Source of the DNA: Marinobacter manganoxydans MnI7-9
Lineage (GTDB): Bacteria; Pseudomonadota; Gammaproteobacteria; Pseudomonadales; Oleiphilaceae
Direction of reading: 5' to 3'
Assembly (NCBI RefSeq): GCF_000235625.1
Contig: NZ_AGTR01000002.1
Coordinates: 23,910 to 87,909, forward strand
DNA length: 64,000 bases
In this document: positions 37,149-45,919 of the stretch, piece by piece
Layout of the letters: the number at the start of each line of letters is the position of its first letter
Position numbering within the stretch: position 1 is the stretch's first letter
Program-made: the position numbers and the translations under genes
The notes under the pieces: generated by a model
What the model saw: the letters and a program-made list of their open reading frames with translations, nothing else
What the model was told of the DNA's origin: nothing
Databases searched by the model: none

Positions 37149-38699
37149 TCAGCCGATCTCAACCAGGCTGTGCCCGGTCATTTCCTTCGGTTGCTCCATT
37201 CCCATCAGGGCTAGGAGAGAGGGCGCAACGTCGCTCAGGCTGCCGTCGTTCTTCAACACAACTTTGCGGTGGCCGGTGTATACCAGTGGCACCGGGCCGA
37301 TGGTGTGGGCAGTGTGAACCTGGCCTGAATTCGGATCGGTCATCTGTTCGCAGTTGCCGTGGTCAGCCGTGATCAGAGCTTCGCCGCCTACCTCATCCAG
37401 GGCCTCGACAACGCGTTTCACGCATTCGTCCAGGCATTCGGCCGCCTTGATTGCAGCGTCCAGCTTGCCGGTGTGACCAACCATGTCGCCGTTGGCATAA
37501 TTGCAAACAACCAGATCGTACTTGCCGCTCTTGATCGCTTCCACCAGCTTGTCGGTTACCTCTGGTGCGCTCATTTCGGGCTGCAGATCGTAGGTCGCCA
37601 CCTTGGGGGAGGGCACAAGAATGCGCTCTTCACCGTCGAACGGTGTTTCCAGGCCGCCATTGAAAAAGAAGGTTACGTGGGCGTATTTCTCTGTTTCGGC
37701 GATGCGCAACTGGGTCTTGCCCTGCTTCGCCATGTATTCGCCAAGGCCATTGGTAAGCTGTTCGGGCGGGTAGGCGCAGGAAGTTTTGATGTCCGCCGCA
37801 TACTCGGTCAGCATCACGAAGTCGGCCAGTTCGGGGTGCTTCTTGCGCTCGAATCCGTCGAAGTCCTTCTCCACAAAGGTGCGGGTCATTTCCCGGGCAC
37901 GGTCGGCACGGAAATTCATGAACAGCACCGTGTCACCATCGTTGATCGTTCCCTCGGGCTCGCCCGGAGCGTGGATCCGGGTTGGCGTTACAAACTCGTC
38001 GTTTTCCCCGCGCTCATAAGCCTGTTCCAGCCCGGATACCGGATCGGCCGCAGTGAACTCCGCGGTGCCCTGGGTCATCAGGTTGTAGGCCGCTTCCACG
38101 CGGTCCCAGCGGTTGTCGCGATCCATGGCATAGTAGCGGCCCACGATCGAGGCAACGCGGCCGACGCCGAGGCTCTTCAATTTGGCCGCGGCCTTCTCCA
38201 GGGATGGTTTTGCGCTGCGGGGCGGCATGTCACGGCCATCGAGGAAGGCGTGGATGTAAACTTCCTTCGCGCCACGTGCGGCGGCAAGTTCGGCAGCGGC
38301 AATAATGTGGTCTTCGTGGCTGTGTACACCACCGGGCGACATCAGACCCATGAGATGAACGGCTCGGCCGCTTTGGACAGCCTTGTCGATCGCTGAGCAG
38401 AGCACTTCGTTCTGCTGGAAAGTGCCTTCTTCCAGATCTTTGTCGATACGAGTAAGGCTTTGATAGACCACGCGCCCTGCGCCCAGGTTCATGTGGCCAA
38501 CTTCCGAGTTACCCATTTGCCCTTGCGGCAGCCCAACAAACATACCCGATGTATTGATCAGGGTTTTGGGCTGGTTTTGCCAGAGTTTGTCCCAGAACGG
38601 GGTGCTGGCATTGCTGATGGCATTGTCTTCAGCCGGGTCGCGATGGCCCCAGCCGTCCAGGATAATCAGTGCAGTCGGCTTGCGCATTGCAGTCATCAT
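37149..38699 (-). CDS. gpmI: 2,3-bisphosphoglycerate-independent phosphoglycerate mutase
   Basis: Interconverts 3- and 2-phosphoglycerate using two manganese ions; 516 aa. The alkaline-phosphatase-fold metal ligands are present: [11 protein letters not shown] (D about 15), the phospho-serine in [17 protein letters not shown] (about S65), and late-domain [15 protein letters not shown] and [11 protein letters not shown]. The start is ATG 38699; other in-frame ATGs follow at 38696 and 38687. A 16-bp palindrome lies 20 bp upstream. The order gpmI-envC-ctpA-yibQ is a widespread gammaproteobacterial operon. Confidence 0.95.
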   Translation of the reverse strand: MMTAMRKPTALIILDGWGHRDPAEDNAISNASTPFWDKLWQNQPKTLINTSGMFVGLPQGQMGNSEVGHMNLGAGRVVYQSLTRIDKDLEEGTFQQNEVLCSAIDKAVQSGRAVHLMGLMSPGGVHSHEDHIIAAAELAAARGAKEVYIHAFLDGRDMPPRSAKPSLEKAAAKLKSLGVGRVASIVGRYYAMDRDNRWDRVEAAYNLMTQGTAEFTAADPVSGLEQAYERGENDEFVTPTRIHAPGEPEGTINDGDTVLFMNFRADRAREMTRTFVEKDFDGFERKKHPELADFVMLTEYAADIKTSCAYPPEQLTNGLGEYMAKQGKTQLRIAETEKYAHVTFFFNGGLETPFDGEERILVPSPKVATYDLQPEMSAPEVTDKLVEAIKSGKYDLVVCNYANGDMVGHTGKLDAAIKAAECLDECVKRVVEALDEVGGEALITADHGNCEQMTDPNSGQVHTAHTIGPVPLVYTGHRKVVLKNDGSLSDVAPSLLALMGMEQPKEMTGHSLVEIG

Positions 38700-38718
38700 T
38701 AAGTCCGGAAGTAAAATG

Positions 38719-38734
38719 TTAGTAAATTTACTAA
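38719..38734. promoter_or_regulatory. Perfect 16-bp palindrome upstream of gpmI
   Basis: TTAGTAAATTTACTAA, a perfect uninterrupted inverted repeat 20-35 bp before the gpmI start, in the gap shared with divergent yibN. No T tract or protein-coding role. It has the look of a dimer-binding operator; I cannot match it to a known regulator (it differs from the HexR site TGTAATTAAATTACA). Confidence 0.5.
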
Positions 38735-38843
38735 AACGAAAACGAAGTTTATCTATTTTCGCATTTACTGGCCACTTTCGTCACCTTCTGTCCGGGGAGC
38801 AGGCTGTGTATAATCCCGCCAAACTCATTATCAGGGTAAATTC

Positions 38844-39260
38844 ATGGACCGGTTGTTTGAATTTGTCGTTAACCACTACATTCTTGTGTCGCTGTTCGTG
38901 GCATTCCTGGTTGCCATTCTCATTCTGGAGTCCCGTCGTGGCGGTGCCAAGATCTCGGCCCAGGGTGCGGTCAATCTGATCAACAAGGATGAAGCCGTTG
39001 TAGTCGACATCCGGGACCGCAAGGAGTTTGGTGAGGGCCGCATTACCGGCTCGATCAACATTCCCCTGAACAGCCTGAAGAGCCGGGTTGGTGAGCTGAG
39101 CAAGTTCAAGGACAAACAGATCATCGTTGCCGACAAGATGGGCCAGCATTCTGCCATGGCGGTTAAACAGCTGAACGCGGAAGGCTTCAGCAATGTGGTT
39201 CGCCTGAACGGCGGCGTTGCCGACTGGAAAGCCAGCAATCTTCCGCTGGTGAAGAAATAG
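38844..39260 (+). CDS. yibN: Membrane-anchored rhodanese-like protein (YibN)
   Basis: 138 aa: one N-terminal transmembrane helix (residues 9-29), then a cytoplasmic rhodanese domain (INKDEAVVVDIRDRKEFGEGRITGSINIPLNSL, then FSNVVRLNGGVADWKASNLP). The active-site loop reads ADKMGQHS: the catalytic cysteine of C-x-x-G-x-x-S is aspartate, so sulfurtransferase activity is not expected. E. coli YibN has the same change and has been linked to the membrane protein insertion machinery. As in E. coli it lies beside gpmI and close to secB, but the grxC gene usually between yibN and secB is absent. Confidence 0.9.
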   Translation: MDRLFEFVVNHYILVSLFVAFLVAILILESRRGGAKISAQGAVNLINKDEAVVVDIRDRKEFGEGRITGSINIPLNSLKSRVGELSKFKDKQIIVADKMGQHSAMAVKQLNAEGFSNVVRLNGGVADWKASNLPLVKK

Positions 39261-39404
39261 AGCGGCCCTTGATCTGAAGATCATTCTGCCGCACTGTTTC
39301 ACATAAGCCGGCCCGGCGCCAACGTAAAATGTCCCGGCAGCACACTTCATAACATCCCATAACAGCGGGCCCCGAGCCCATGATCGAGAACGAAAGGATT
39401 GAAA

Positions 39405-39908
39405 ATGGCTGAGAATCAGCAAGCCGCAGCAGGCAGTGACAACCAGAACCAACCCCAGTTTGCCCTTCAGCGCATCTATGTGAAGGACCTGTCTTTTGAG
39501 TCACCCAACTCTCCGCTGGTATTTCAGGAGCAGTGGAAGCCGCAGGTGAATCTGGATCTGAATACGTCTCACAACAAGGTCAGCGACAACCAGTACGAGG
39601 TTGTGCTTTCCCTGACCGTCACCGCGAAAGTGGGTGAGAAGGTAGCTTACATCGTCGAGATCCAGCAGGGCGGCGTGTTCCTGGTGCAGGGCATCGAAGG
39701 CCAGCAGCTGGGCCAGATGCTGGGCGCCTACTGCCCGACCATCCTGTTCCCGTATGCGCGCGAAGCGATCGACGGTATTGTGAGCAAGGGCAGCTTCCCG
39801 GCCCTGATGCTGGCGCCGGTGAACTTCGACGCCATCTATGCCCAGGCGCTCAAGCGCAAGCAGGAAGAAGCTGCTGGCGAGGCAAGCGAAGAGCAGCAGA
39901 CTCACTGA
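39405..39908 (+). CDS. secB: Protein-export chaperone SecB
   Basis: Cytoplasmic tetrameric chaperone that keeps preproteins unfolded and passes them to SecA; 167 aa. The start at 39405 (MAENQQAAAG) follows AAAGGA by 7 nt. The conserved core is FALQRIYVKDLSFESPNSPLVFQEQWKPQVNLDLNT, EVVLSLTVTAKVGEKVAYIVEIQQGGVF and PYAREAIDGIVSKGSFPALMLAPVNFDAIYAQ, with an acidic/glutamine tail. A strong bidirectional terminator follows at 39932. Confidence 0.97.
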   Translation: MAENQQAAAGSDNQNQPQFALQRIYVKDLSFESPNSPLVFQEQWKPQVNLDLNTSHNKVSDNQYEVVLSLTVTAKVGEKVAYIVEIQQGGVFLVQGIEGQQLGQMLGAYCPTILFPYAREAIDGIVSKGSFPALMLAPVNFDAIYAQALKRKQEEAAGEASEEQQTH

Positions 39909-39931
39909 TCCGAACCACTGTGATCAGATAT

Positions 39932-39959
39932 AAAAAAACCGGCTCAGGCCGGTTTTTTT
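39932..39959. terminator. Bidirectional terminator between secB and trmL
   Basis: Seven As, ACCGGC-like stem (39938-39943), loop TCAG, GCCGGT (39948-39953) and seven Ts. The A/T flanks extend the stem and give a T tract on both strands, serving the convergent secB and trmL. Confidence 0.9.
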
Positions 39960-40422
39960 ATGTCGCTCCGTTAAACCCCAGCTGCCGCCAGGCCTCGTAA
40001 ACCGCCAGGGCTGCGGTATTGGAGAGATTCAGGCTGCGGCTATGCGGTTGCATGGGAACCCGCAGGCGATGCTCAGGCAGCAACCCCTCGCGGACATCAG
40101 CGGGAAGGCCGCGGGTTTCCGGGCCGAACATCAGGTAGTCGCCATCCTGGTAGCTCACTTCGTGGTAATGGGCGCTGCCTTTGGTGGTGAACCCGAACAG
40201 GCGTCCGGGTTGCTCGCTGGCCAGGAAGTCCTGGTAACTCTTGTGGATCCTGACCGTTGCGTACTCGCTGTAATCCAGCCCGGCCCGCCGCATCTGTTTG
40301 TCTTCCAGGTTAAAACCCAGCGGTTCAATCAGATGCAGCTGGCAACCGGTGTTGGCGCAGAGCCGGATGATGTTGCCGGTGTTCGGCGGTATCTCCGGCT
40401 CGTACAGCACAACGTGGAGCAT
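39958..40422 (-). CDS. trmL: tRNA (cytidine/uridine-34 2'-O)-methyltransferase TrmL
   Basis: SPOUT-class methyltransferase (154 aa) modifying the wobble base of leucine tRNAs. The start at 40422 gives [26 protein letters not shown], the usual N-terminus; a longer in-frame start exists at 40473 inside the thiolase 3' end. The trefoil-knot SAM site is visible in [11 protein letters not shown] and [24 protein letters not shown]. It starts 5 bp after the thiolase gene on the same strand. Confidence 0.95.
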   Translation of the reverse strand: MLHVVLYEPEIPPNTGNIIRLCANTGCQLHLIEPLGFNLEDKQMRRAGLDYSEYATVRIHKSYQDFLASEQPGRLFGFTTKGSAHYHEVSYQDGDYLMFGPETRGLPADVREGLLPEHRLRVPMQPHSRSLNLSNTAALAVYEAWRQLGFNGAT

Positions 40423-40427
40423 GAAGC

Positions 40428-41606
40428 TTAGCGCTCGACGGCCAGGGCAACGCCCATGCCGCCACCGATGCACAGTGTGGCCAGGCCCTTGTGAACATCG
40501 CGGCGAACCATTTCATGCAGCAGGGAGACCAGAATGCGGCAGCCGGATGCGCCGATGGGGTGGCCCAGGGCAATGGCGCCGCCGTTCACGTTAACCTTGC
40601 CGGTGTCCCAGCCCATGTCGCGATTTACAGAAATAGCCTGGGCTGCGAAGGCTTCGTTGGCTTCCACCAGGTCCAGATCTTCCGTGCTCCAGCCGGCAAG
40701 CTTCAGACACCGCTGGCTGGCCGGGATCGGGCCGGTGCCCATAATCGTCGGGTCCACGCCTGCGTTGGCGTAGGCCTTGATGGTGGCGATCGGAGTCAGC
40801 CCCAGTTCTTTCGCTTTCTCGGCACTGCAGACCATCACGGCTGCGGCGCCATCGTTGAGGGATGAGGCGTTGCCGGCGGTAACGGTGCCGTCTTTCTTGA
40901 AGGCCGCACGGAGTTTGCCAAGCCCCTCGGCAGTGACGCCGTCGCGGGGGCCTTCATCGCGGTCAACGACAATCGGGTCGCCCTTACGCTGGGGAATGGA
41001 GACCGGAACAATCTGCCCATCGAAATAGCCGGCTTCGCGAGCGGCGGCGGCCTTCTGCTGGGACGCCGCTGCAAACTCGTCCTGCTCGTCCCGGCTGATG
41101 CCGTATTTCTCGACGATGTTCTCGGCCGTGATGCCCATGTGGTAATCGTTGAAGGCGTCCCACAGGCCGTCCTTGATCATGGTATCCACCATGGACCAGT
41201 TGCCCATCCGCTGGCCATTCCGGCTGTTGGGCAGCACATGGGGCGCCTGGCTCATGCTCTCCTGGCCACCGGCGATCATCATCTCGGCGTCGCCACAGCG
41301 GATGGCCTGTACCGCCATGTGAACCGCTTTCAGCCCTGAGCCGCAGACCTTGTTGATGGTCATGGCGGGCACCGACGCTGGAATGCCGGCGTTAATGGCA
41401 GACTGGCGAGCCGGGTTCTGGCCAACACCGGCGGTAAGAACCTGACCCAGTACCACCTCGTTGATCTGGTCACCGGCAACGCCGGTTTCTTCCATTAGTG
41501 CCTTGATGACGGCGGTTCCCAGCTGGTCTGCGCTCAGGCTGGAAAGACCTCCGCCAAAGGTTCCGATAGCAGTACGGCGGGCGGCAACAATAACGACATC
41601 ACGCAT
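40428..41606 (-). CDS. Acetyl-CoA acetyltransferase (thiolase)
   Basis: Biosynthetic-type thiolase (392 aa) condensing two acetyl-CoA to acetoacetyl-CoA or the reverse. The start at 41606 ([15 protein letters not shown]) follows GGAGA. Active-site residues: cysteine in [13 protein letters not shown] (C88), histidine in [11 protein letters not shown], and cysteine in [16 protein letters not shown] is present. Length and motifs match AtoB/PhaA; with no phaB/phaC nearby the pathway (acetoacetate, leucine breakdown or polyhydroxyalkanoate) cannot be decided. Confidence 0.93.
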   Translation of the reverse strand: MRDVVIVAARRTAIGTFGGGLSSLSADQLGTAVIKALMEETGVAGDQINEVVLGQVLTAGVGQNPARQSAINAGIPASVPAMTINKVCGSGLKAVHMAVQAIRCGDAEMMIAGGQESMSQAPHVLPNSRNGQRMGNWSMVDTMIKDGLWDAFNDYHMGITAENIVEKYGISRDEQDEFAAASQQKAAAAREAGYFDGQIVPVSIPQRKGDPIVVDRDEGPRDGVTAEGLGKLRAAFKKDGTVTAGNASSLNDGAAAVMVCSAEKAKELGLTPIATIKAYANAGVDPTIMGTGPIPASQRCLKLAGWSTEDLDLVEANEAFAAQAISVNRDMGWDTGKVNVNGGAIALGHPIGASGCRILVSLLHEMVRRDVHKGLATLCIGGGMGVALAVER

Positions 41607-41731
41607 GGGAATTCTCCGGATCAGTGGCGCGCGCGGGATTGGGGCCGGCGCGAACAGGATTGAAAACTGCTGGCATTGTATCCGGAAAGCGGTCACCGGC
41701 CAAAGATCAGGTCCGTCATGCGCGGGTTGTA

Positions 41732-42478
41732 CTACATGTTCAGGCTTCGGCCGCCATCAACAGAGACGATTTGCCCGGTGATAAAGGGCGCATCGCAGAT
41801 CAGGAACGCAATGGTTTCGGAAATATCGTCAGGGTTGCCGGTGCGGGCCAGTGGCGTCTTCTGAAGGATTGCCTGTTGGGCGGATTGATCCATCTCGGCT
41901 TCGCCCTCTGGCCAGAGGATTGCGCCTGGCGATACGCCGTTCACGCGCACGTCCGGCGCCAGGTCTTTTGCCCAGGAGCGCGTCAGGGCAGCCAGGCCGG
42001 CCTTGGTGGCGCAGTACAGCGGGTGATCATCGATAGGCCTTTCACTGTAAATATCGATCAGATTTACGACGCTGCCGCGGTTTCGCCGAAGTTCGGCCAG
42101 GCATCCCTGAAGCAGGAAAAATGGGGCCCGTAGGTTGGTGTTCAGGATTGTGTTCCAGTCGTCTTCGGTGGCGTCTGCGGTCGGGGTGGGGTAGAAGACC
42201 GATGCATTGTTCACCAGTGCGTCCAGTCGGCCCCACTGTGCGATGGCGTCACTGGCCAGCCGGTCCACTCCAGTTAACTGGCTCAAATCCGCCTGCAGGG
42301 CGCAGGCGGAGTCGGGCCGTTGGCGGTTCATCTGCGCAATCAGTGAGTTCGCCTGCTCTTCCCGGGTCCGGTAGTGAATCACCAGGTTCCACCCTCTTTC
42401 GTGAAGTGTCCGGGCAGTCTGTGCGCCAAGACGGTGGGCTGCGCCGGTGATCAGGGCAACAGGCGTTGTGGACGGCAT
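41732..42478 (-). CDS. SDR-family pteridine reductase (FolM-like)
   Basis: Short-chain dehydrogenase of 248 aa. Cofactor loop [15 protein letters not shown] at the N-terminus with HYRTRE after beta-2 (NADPH-type), [12 protein letters not shown], then the catalytic YCATK in [18 protein letters not shown], and a C-terminal [16 protein letters not shown]. The GAAHRLG loop and NNASVFYP block are typical of pteridine/dihydromonapterin reductases (PTR1/FolM). Substrate is inferred from those motifs. It follows cca by 9 bp in one transcription unit. Confidence 0.82.
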   Translation of the reverse strand: MPSTTPVALITGAAHRLGAQTARTLHERGWNLVIHYRTREEQANSLIAQMNRQRPDSACALQADLSQLTGVDRLASDAIAQWGRLDALVNNASVFYPTPTADATEDDWNTILNTNLRAPFFLLQGCLAELRRNRGSVVNLIDIYSERPIDDHPLYCATKAGLAALTRSWAKDLAPDVRVNGVSPGAILWPEGEAEMDQSAQQAILQKTPLARTGNPDDISETIAFLICDAPFITGQIVSVDGGRSLNM

Positions 42479-42487
42479 GGTGCCTCC

Positions 42488-43609
42488 TCAGTGGTTGGTC
42501 GGGGCGACGGCGTCGCCGATGCGTTTCAGGCGTTCAGTCCGGATTGCGCTGCCCAGTTTCTTGCCTTTATACCCTTGCGCCAGGAGGGTTCTCGGCTCAA
42601 CGCCGGTCGCCGCTTCCGAGGCGGTTCGCAGCAGGTCCAGTGTGAGGGAATCGCCCGGCAAGGCGCACTCGAGCACCTTCGTGAGTTGCGAAAAACGTTC
42701 CGGGCGGCGCCAGACGTCCGCCTGGTCGAGCAGGTCCAGAAGCGTTTCGGCTTCCGGGCTTTGCGCATCAATGTCCCGGATCTGGGGTGTGAAGGCAGTA
42801 ACCAGTCGCGCCAGATTCTGACAGTCATTGGGTGCCTTCAGGGCTTTGCCCCTGTCCTTTGCAACAGGGGCATCCAGGGGGGAGAGCAGGGCCGCAAAAC
42901 GCTCCTCCGTCTCGGCGTGCAAGCGGCGGTGGACGCAGCCAAGTGCCGCCATCGCGAGTTGAAAGACTTTTTCCGAAGCTAATTCCGGAATAAGAACCTC
43001 AAGGGCGCCGCAGTCACGAAGAACTTCGAAAAAGGCCTCGGGCGCCTGTTCATGCAGCGCCCGCTGGAATTCTTGCCAGACCCGTTCGGGTACCAGGTGG
43101 TCTACTTCTCCGCTATCCACCATGCGCTTCATCAGGGCCATGGTCTGGTCGCACACGGAAAATCCCAGCGGGTGAAAGCGGGCTGCGAACCGAGCTGTGC
43201 GAAGAATTCTCAGGGGGTCCTCGGCGAAGGCCTCCGAGACATGCCGAAGCTTGCGATCTTCAATATCTCTGCGGCCTTCAAAGGGGTCGACCAGATCGCC
43301 GTTTTCAGCTTTTGCCATCGCATTGATGGTCAGGTCCCGGCGCTTCAAATCCTGCTCAAGGGTGACGTCGGGCGCGCTGTAAACAGTGAAGCCGTGGTAG
43401 CCGCGCCCCTGTTTCCGCTCGGTGCGAGCCAGGGCATATTCTTCCCGGGTTCGGGGATGCAGAAATACCGGGAAGTCCGCGCCCACCTGCTTGAAGCCGT
43501 TGGCTAGCATTTCCTTTGGAGTTGCGCCGACCACCACCCAATCCCGGTCCTTGACCTCAAGGCCGAGTAATTCGTCACGAACGGCACCGCCAACCAGATA
43601 GGCCTGCAT
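42488..43609 (-). CDS. cca: CCA-adding tRNA nucleotidyltransferase
   Basis: Class II nucleotidyltransferase (373 aa) that repairs or adds CCA at tRNA 3' ends. Motif A: YLVGGAVRDELLGLEVKDRDWVVVG with the DRD metal pair (about residues 21-23); then EYALARTERKQGRGYHGF, RRDLTINAMA, DPFEGRRDIEDRKLRHVSEAFAEDPLRILRTARFAARF and the ERVWQEFQRAL template-recognition block. It lacks the C-terminal HD phosphohydrolase domain of the 412-aa E. coli enzyme, as do many relatives. Upstream of the FolM-like gene. Confidence 0.95.
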   Translation of the reverse strand: MQAYLVGGAVRDELLGLEVKDRDWVVVGATPKEMLANGFKQVGADFPVFLHPRTREEYALARTERKQGRGYHGFTVYSAPDVTLEQDLKRRDLTINAMAKAENGDLVDPFEGRRDIEDRKLRHVSEAFAEDPLRILRTARFAARFHPLGFSVCDQTMALMKRMVDSGEVDHLVPERVWQEFQRALHEQAPEAFFEVLRDCGALEVLIPELASEKVFQLAMAALGCVHRRLHAETEERFAALLSPLDAPVAKDRGKALKAPNDCQNLARLVTAFTPQIRDIDAQSPEAETLLDLLDQADVWRRPERFSQLTKVLECALPGDSLTLDLLRTASEAATGVEPRTLLAQGYKGKKLGSAIRTERLKRIGDAVAPTNH

Positions 43610-43701
43610 GAAATCGCTGATTCCTTTCGGGAGTGTGTCGGTGGATTATCCGGTTCCCGGGCAGGGCAGGCAAACCTGTGACGCATGAGGGCCATAAAAA
43701 A

Positions 43702-43726
43702 GCCCGCCCGGATTGCCCGGGCGGGC
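43702..43726 (-). terminator. Rho-independent terminator downstream of the TraF-like gene
   Basis: GCCCGCCCGG (43702-43711) pairs with CCGGGCGGGC (43717-43726) around a 5-nt loop. On the minus strand six Ts follow (As at 43696-43701). It lies 59 bp past the stop of the TraF-like gene, after repeat copy 3, and would shield cca from read-through. Confidence 0.88.
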
Positions 43727-43740
43727 TTTGATTGGAGCTT

Positions 43741-43769
43741 GGGGTCAGATGAAATCTTCATCTGACCCC
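43741..43769. repeat. Dispersed 3'-end hairpin, copy 3
   Basis: GGGGTCAGATGAA (43741-43753), loop ATC, TTCATCTGACCCC (43757-43769): a perfect 13-bp stem, 15 bp beyond the stop of the TraF-like gene and just before its T-tailed terminator, so the terminator job is already done by another hairpin. Confidence 0.88.
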
Positions 43770-43784
43770 ACTTTCAGCTTTCCA

Positions 43785-45086
43785 TCAGAACGCGGTGCCA
43801 AGCTCCAGGGCGGCACCGGCATCTGCATCGCTGTACAGGGCGCCGATATCGAGGCGGACGCCGACAATGTTCAGTCCGAGACCTGCCGTGAACTGGGTTT
43901 TCTCTTCAATGCCGTCGTTGTCATCGTTGCTGGCCAGGTTGTGGCGAACACCCACCCGCAACTGGGCGTAACGGAAGGCGTCGAATTCGGCGCCAAGGGC
44001 TGCCCACTGGGTGTCGTCCTCAAAGCCAAAGGCTTCCTTTTTGGTCAGGTCCACTTCCGCGGTGATAACGTGGTATTCGCTCTTGTGCGCGATGCCCGCT
44101 GTAACCATCGGGTCCAGCTTTAATGTGCGAACTTCCTCTCCGAGCAAAGGCCGGCTCGCAGCGGAGTCGAGCTCCATGGGGATCAGGTTTTTAACGACAA
44201 TTCCGGTGTTCCACTGGTTGGAATCACCAAAGCTGTAGGCTGCGCCCACGTCGAGGTTGAAGCCGCTCTTTTCAGTCTGATACTGGTCATCGTCGAATTC
44301 GTCATCTTCGAAACCGGAAACCGCTTCCGTGTACTGGAAGGTGCGCAGCTCCACGTATTTCGGCGACAGGCCAAGCTGGAAGCTGTTGCCATCCTGTAGC
44401 TCAAAAGCCCGTGCGAAGCTGATGCCCACTTCCCCGACGGCGGATGCCAGTATTTTTCCTTGTGAAGTCAGGTTCAGGGTGCCATTCGTACTGATCTGGT
44501 CGACGGCATTCTGAACGTCCTGGGCCGTTGCTGCAGTGGCAATCGCATTCAGTGCGGTAATATCCTGATCGGACACGTCACCACGAACGGTTGCTGTCAG
44601 GTTTGCATTGGTAAACACGCCGACAGCCAGAGATTGTCCCGGCACAGCCAGGCCCAGCCCCAGACCGGCGTTCACTCGCATGGTGTCCCTGTCGAATTCG
44701 GTCAAACGGTCGCTGAGATCGGCGGCGCCGTCCTGAATACTTTGTGGGTCGTCTGTATTGGGATCAAAACCGGAAACCAGCGATTCAAGATCAGTGATTA
44801 CATCCTGAATATCATCCACCTGGTCAACTGTTTCTTCCTCATCCGCTGCGCGAGCATTCACCGAGGGCAGCATCAACCCAAAATCATCGTTCCAGCTGTG
44901 GTGATCGGAGGCCATCATCGCCGGGTTATCCATCGGCGCTGATGATGGTGTTGCTACAGCGACGCCAGTGCCACCCATGGCAAAAGAGCGGGCAGACATA
45001 AACGACTGCGGGCTGGCCAGTGCAGAACTGGTCGCAATGGAAAGACCAATAGCCAGAGAAAGTTTGGTCAGGCGATATCCGGTCAT
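43785..45086 (-). CDS. TraF-like outer-membrane beta-barrel protein
   Basis: 433-aa exported protein. The start at 45086 (MTGYRLTKLSLAIG) has AGGA 6 nt upstream; a longer frame to 45221 would put 45 extra residues before the signal peptide. After the signal (cleaved near ALA) comes SFMSARSFAMGGTGVAVATPSSAPMDNPAMMA, the start of the TraF_2/FadL-like barrel family, then an acidic segment (EEETVDQVDDIQDVITDLESLVSG) and alternating beta-strands to a C-terminal phenylalanine (LELGTAF), the usual barrel-end signal. The label conjugal transfer protein TraF is a family name; no conjugation genes are nearby, so a transport or envelope role is more likely. Confidence 0.8.
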   Translation of the reverse strand: MTGYRLTKLSLAIGLSIATSSALASPQSFMSARSFAMGGTGVAVATPSSAPMDNPAMMASDHHSWNDDFGLMLPSVNARAADEEETVDQVDDIQDVITDLESLVSGFDPNTDDPQSIQDGAADLSDRLTEFDRDTMRVNAGLGLGLAVPGQSLAVGVFTNANLTATVRGDVSDQDITALNAIATAATAQDVQNAVDQISTNGTLNLTSQGKILASAVGEVGISFARAFELQDGNSFQLGLSPKYVELRTFQYTEAVSGFEDDEFDDDQYQTEKSGFNLDVGAAYSFGDSNQWNTGIVVKNLIPMELDSAASRPLLGEEVRTLKLDPMVTAGIAHKSEYHVITAEVDLTKKEAFGFEDDTQWAALGAEFDAFRYAQLRVGVRHNLASNDDNDGIEEKTQFTAGLGLNIVGVRLDIGALYSDADAGAALELGTAF

Positions 45087-45334
45087 GAAGAATCCTGTCA
45101 GGTAAAAAGGCAAAATAGATGTTACGTACCTGAAAGGGTAAGGCAGAACCTTATCCAGCTCATGACGCATGGGGTAACGGTTTGTTTTTGATGTGTAAAC
45201 AGAGGCAGTTTTTTGCCGCATAGGGATTGCAAAACAATACGGTTGGGAGTTGTTGATCGGAATATCAGGCAGTTAGAAAAACTGGCGTAGTTTTTTCATG
45301 GGAAACCGGAAATGACGTTTTCTGGAGACACGCA

Positions 45335-45883
45335 ATGAACCTTCGCTGGATACTTATGCCTCTGCTGGCAACAACGGTGGCTGCTTGTGCGCCGGTTGGC
45401 AGTTATCAGGGGGATAACGGCAACCAGTCCCGCCAGGATACGATGCTGGAGCCAATTACTGTGCGGGTGAGCGGTCTGGGGACCTATGAGGATGTTGCGG
45501 CCGACCGTTCAAATACCCGCAAACGTCTGATGGCCCGGCGGGCCTCCCAGCTGGACGCCTACCGGAATCTCGTTGAACGGGTCTACGGTACCGTCGTGTA
45601 CGGCAGTTCCACCGTTAATGATTTTGTGCTGCGCAATGACACCTTCAGAACCTACGTGGACAGCTACATTCGCGGCGCCAAATTGGTCGCGGTCAACGAG
45701 CACAGCGACGGTGTCTTCGAAACGGTAATGGAACTGAAGCTCGAGCCACGTTTCCGGGCCTGTGTGGCCAAGGTTGCCGATGATCAGGTGCAGGATATCT
45801 GCCCGATTCCCATGCCGCAGGAAAATGACAGCGTGGGCGATGTGCAGAGCAAAGGCGTGGATTCCCTGTATTACCTTGATTGA
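45335..45883 (+). CDS. flgP: FlgP-like outer-membrane lipoprotein (LPP20 family)
   Basis: 182-aa lipoprotein: signal peptide ending with a VAAC lipobox (cysteine about residue 18), then an LPP20-type domain (ITVRVSGLGTYE, KRLMARRASQLDAYRNLVERVYGTVVYGSSTVNDFVLRNDTFRTYVDSYIRGAKLVAVNEHSDGVFETVMELKL). In Vibrio, FlgP forms part of the outer-membrane ring of the sheathed polar flagellum and is encoded beside flgO/flgT. The flgT homologue follows directly, supporting the call. No flgO is present here. Confidence 0.8.
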   Translation: MNLRWILMPLLATTVAACAPVGSYQGDNGNQSRQDTMLEPITVRVSGLGTYEDVAADRSNTRKRLMARRASQLDAYRNLVERVYGTVVYGSSTVNDFVLRNDTFRTYVDSYIRGAKLVAVNEHSDGVFETVMELKLEPRFRACVAKVADDQVQDICPIPMPQENDSVGDVQSKGVDSLYYLD

Positions 45884-45885
45884 TC

Positions 45886-45912
45886 GAGAGTATAGAGAGT
45901 GTAGGGAGTATC
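45886..45912. repeat. Three imperfect 9-nt tandem repeats before flgT
   Basis: GAGAGTATA, GAGAGTGTA and GGGAGTATC follow each other from 3 bp after the flgP stop, with a partial fourth (GAGAATTAT) running into the flgT start. They fill the whole 36-bp gap; the third unit supplies the likely ribosome-binding site GGGAG. Confidence 0.5.
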
Positions 45913-45919
45913 GAGAATT

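Noticed and set aside
38719-38734. HexR operator
   Set aside because: The HexR consensus TGTAATTAAATTACA does not align with TTAGTAAATTTACTAA in its half-sites.
43785-45086. Evidence of a conjugative element
   Set aside because: The TraF-like name comes from a barrel family; no other transfer, relaxase or pilus genes are nearby and base composition matches the core.
45241-45334. Sigma-54 promoter before flgP
   Set aside because: A TGGCG sequence is present, but the required GC at -12 with correct spacing from the -24 GG is not.
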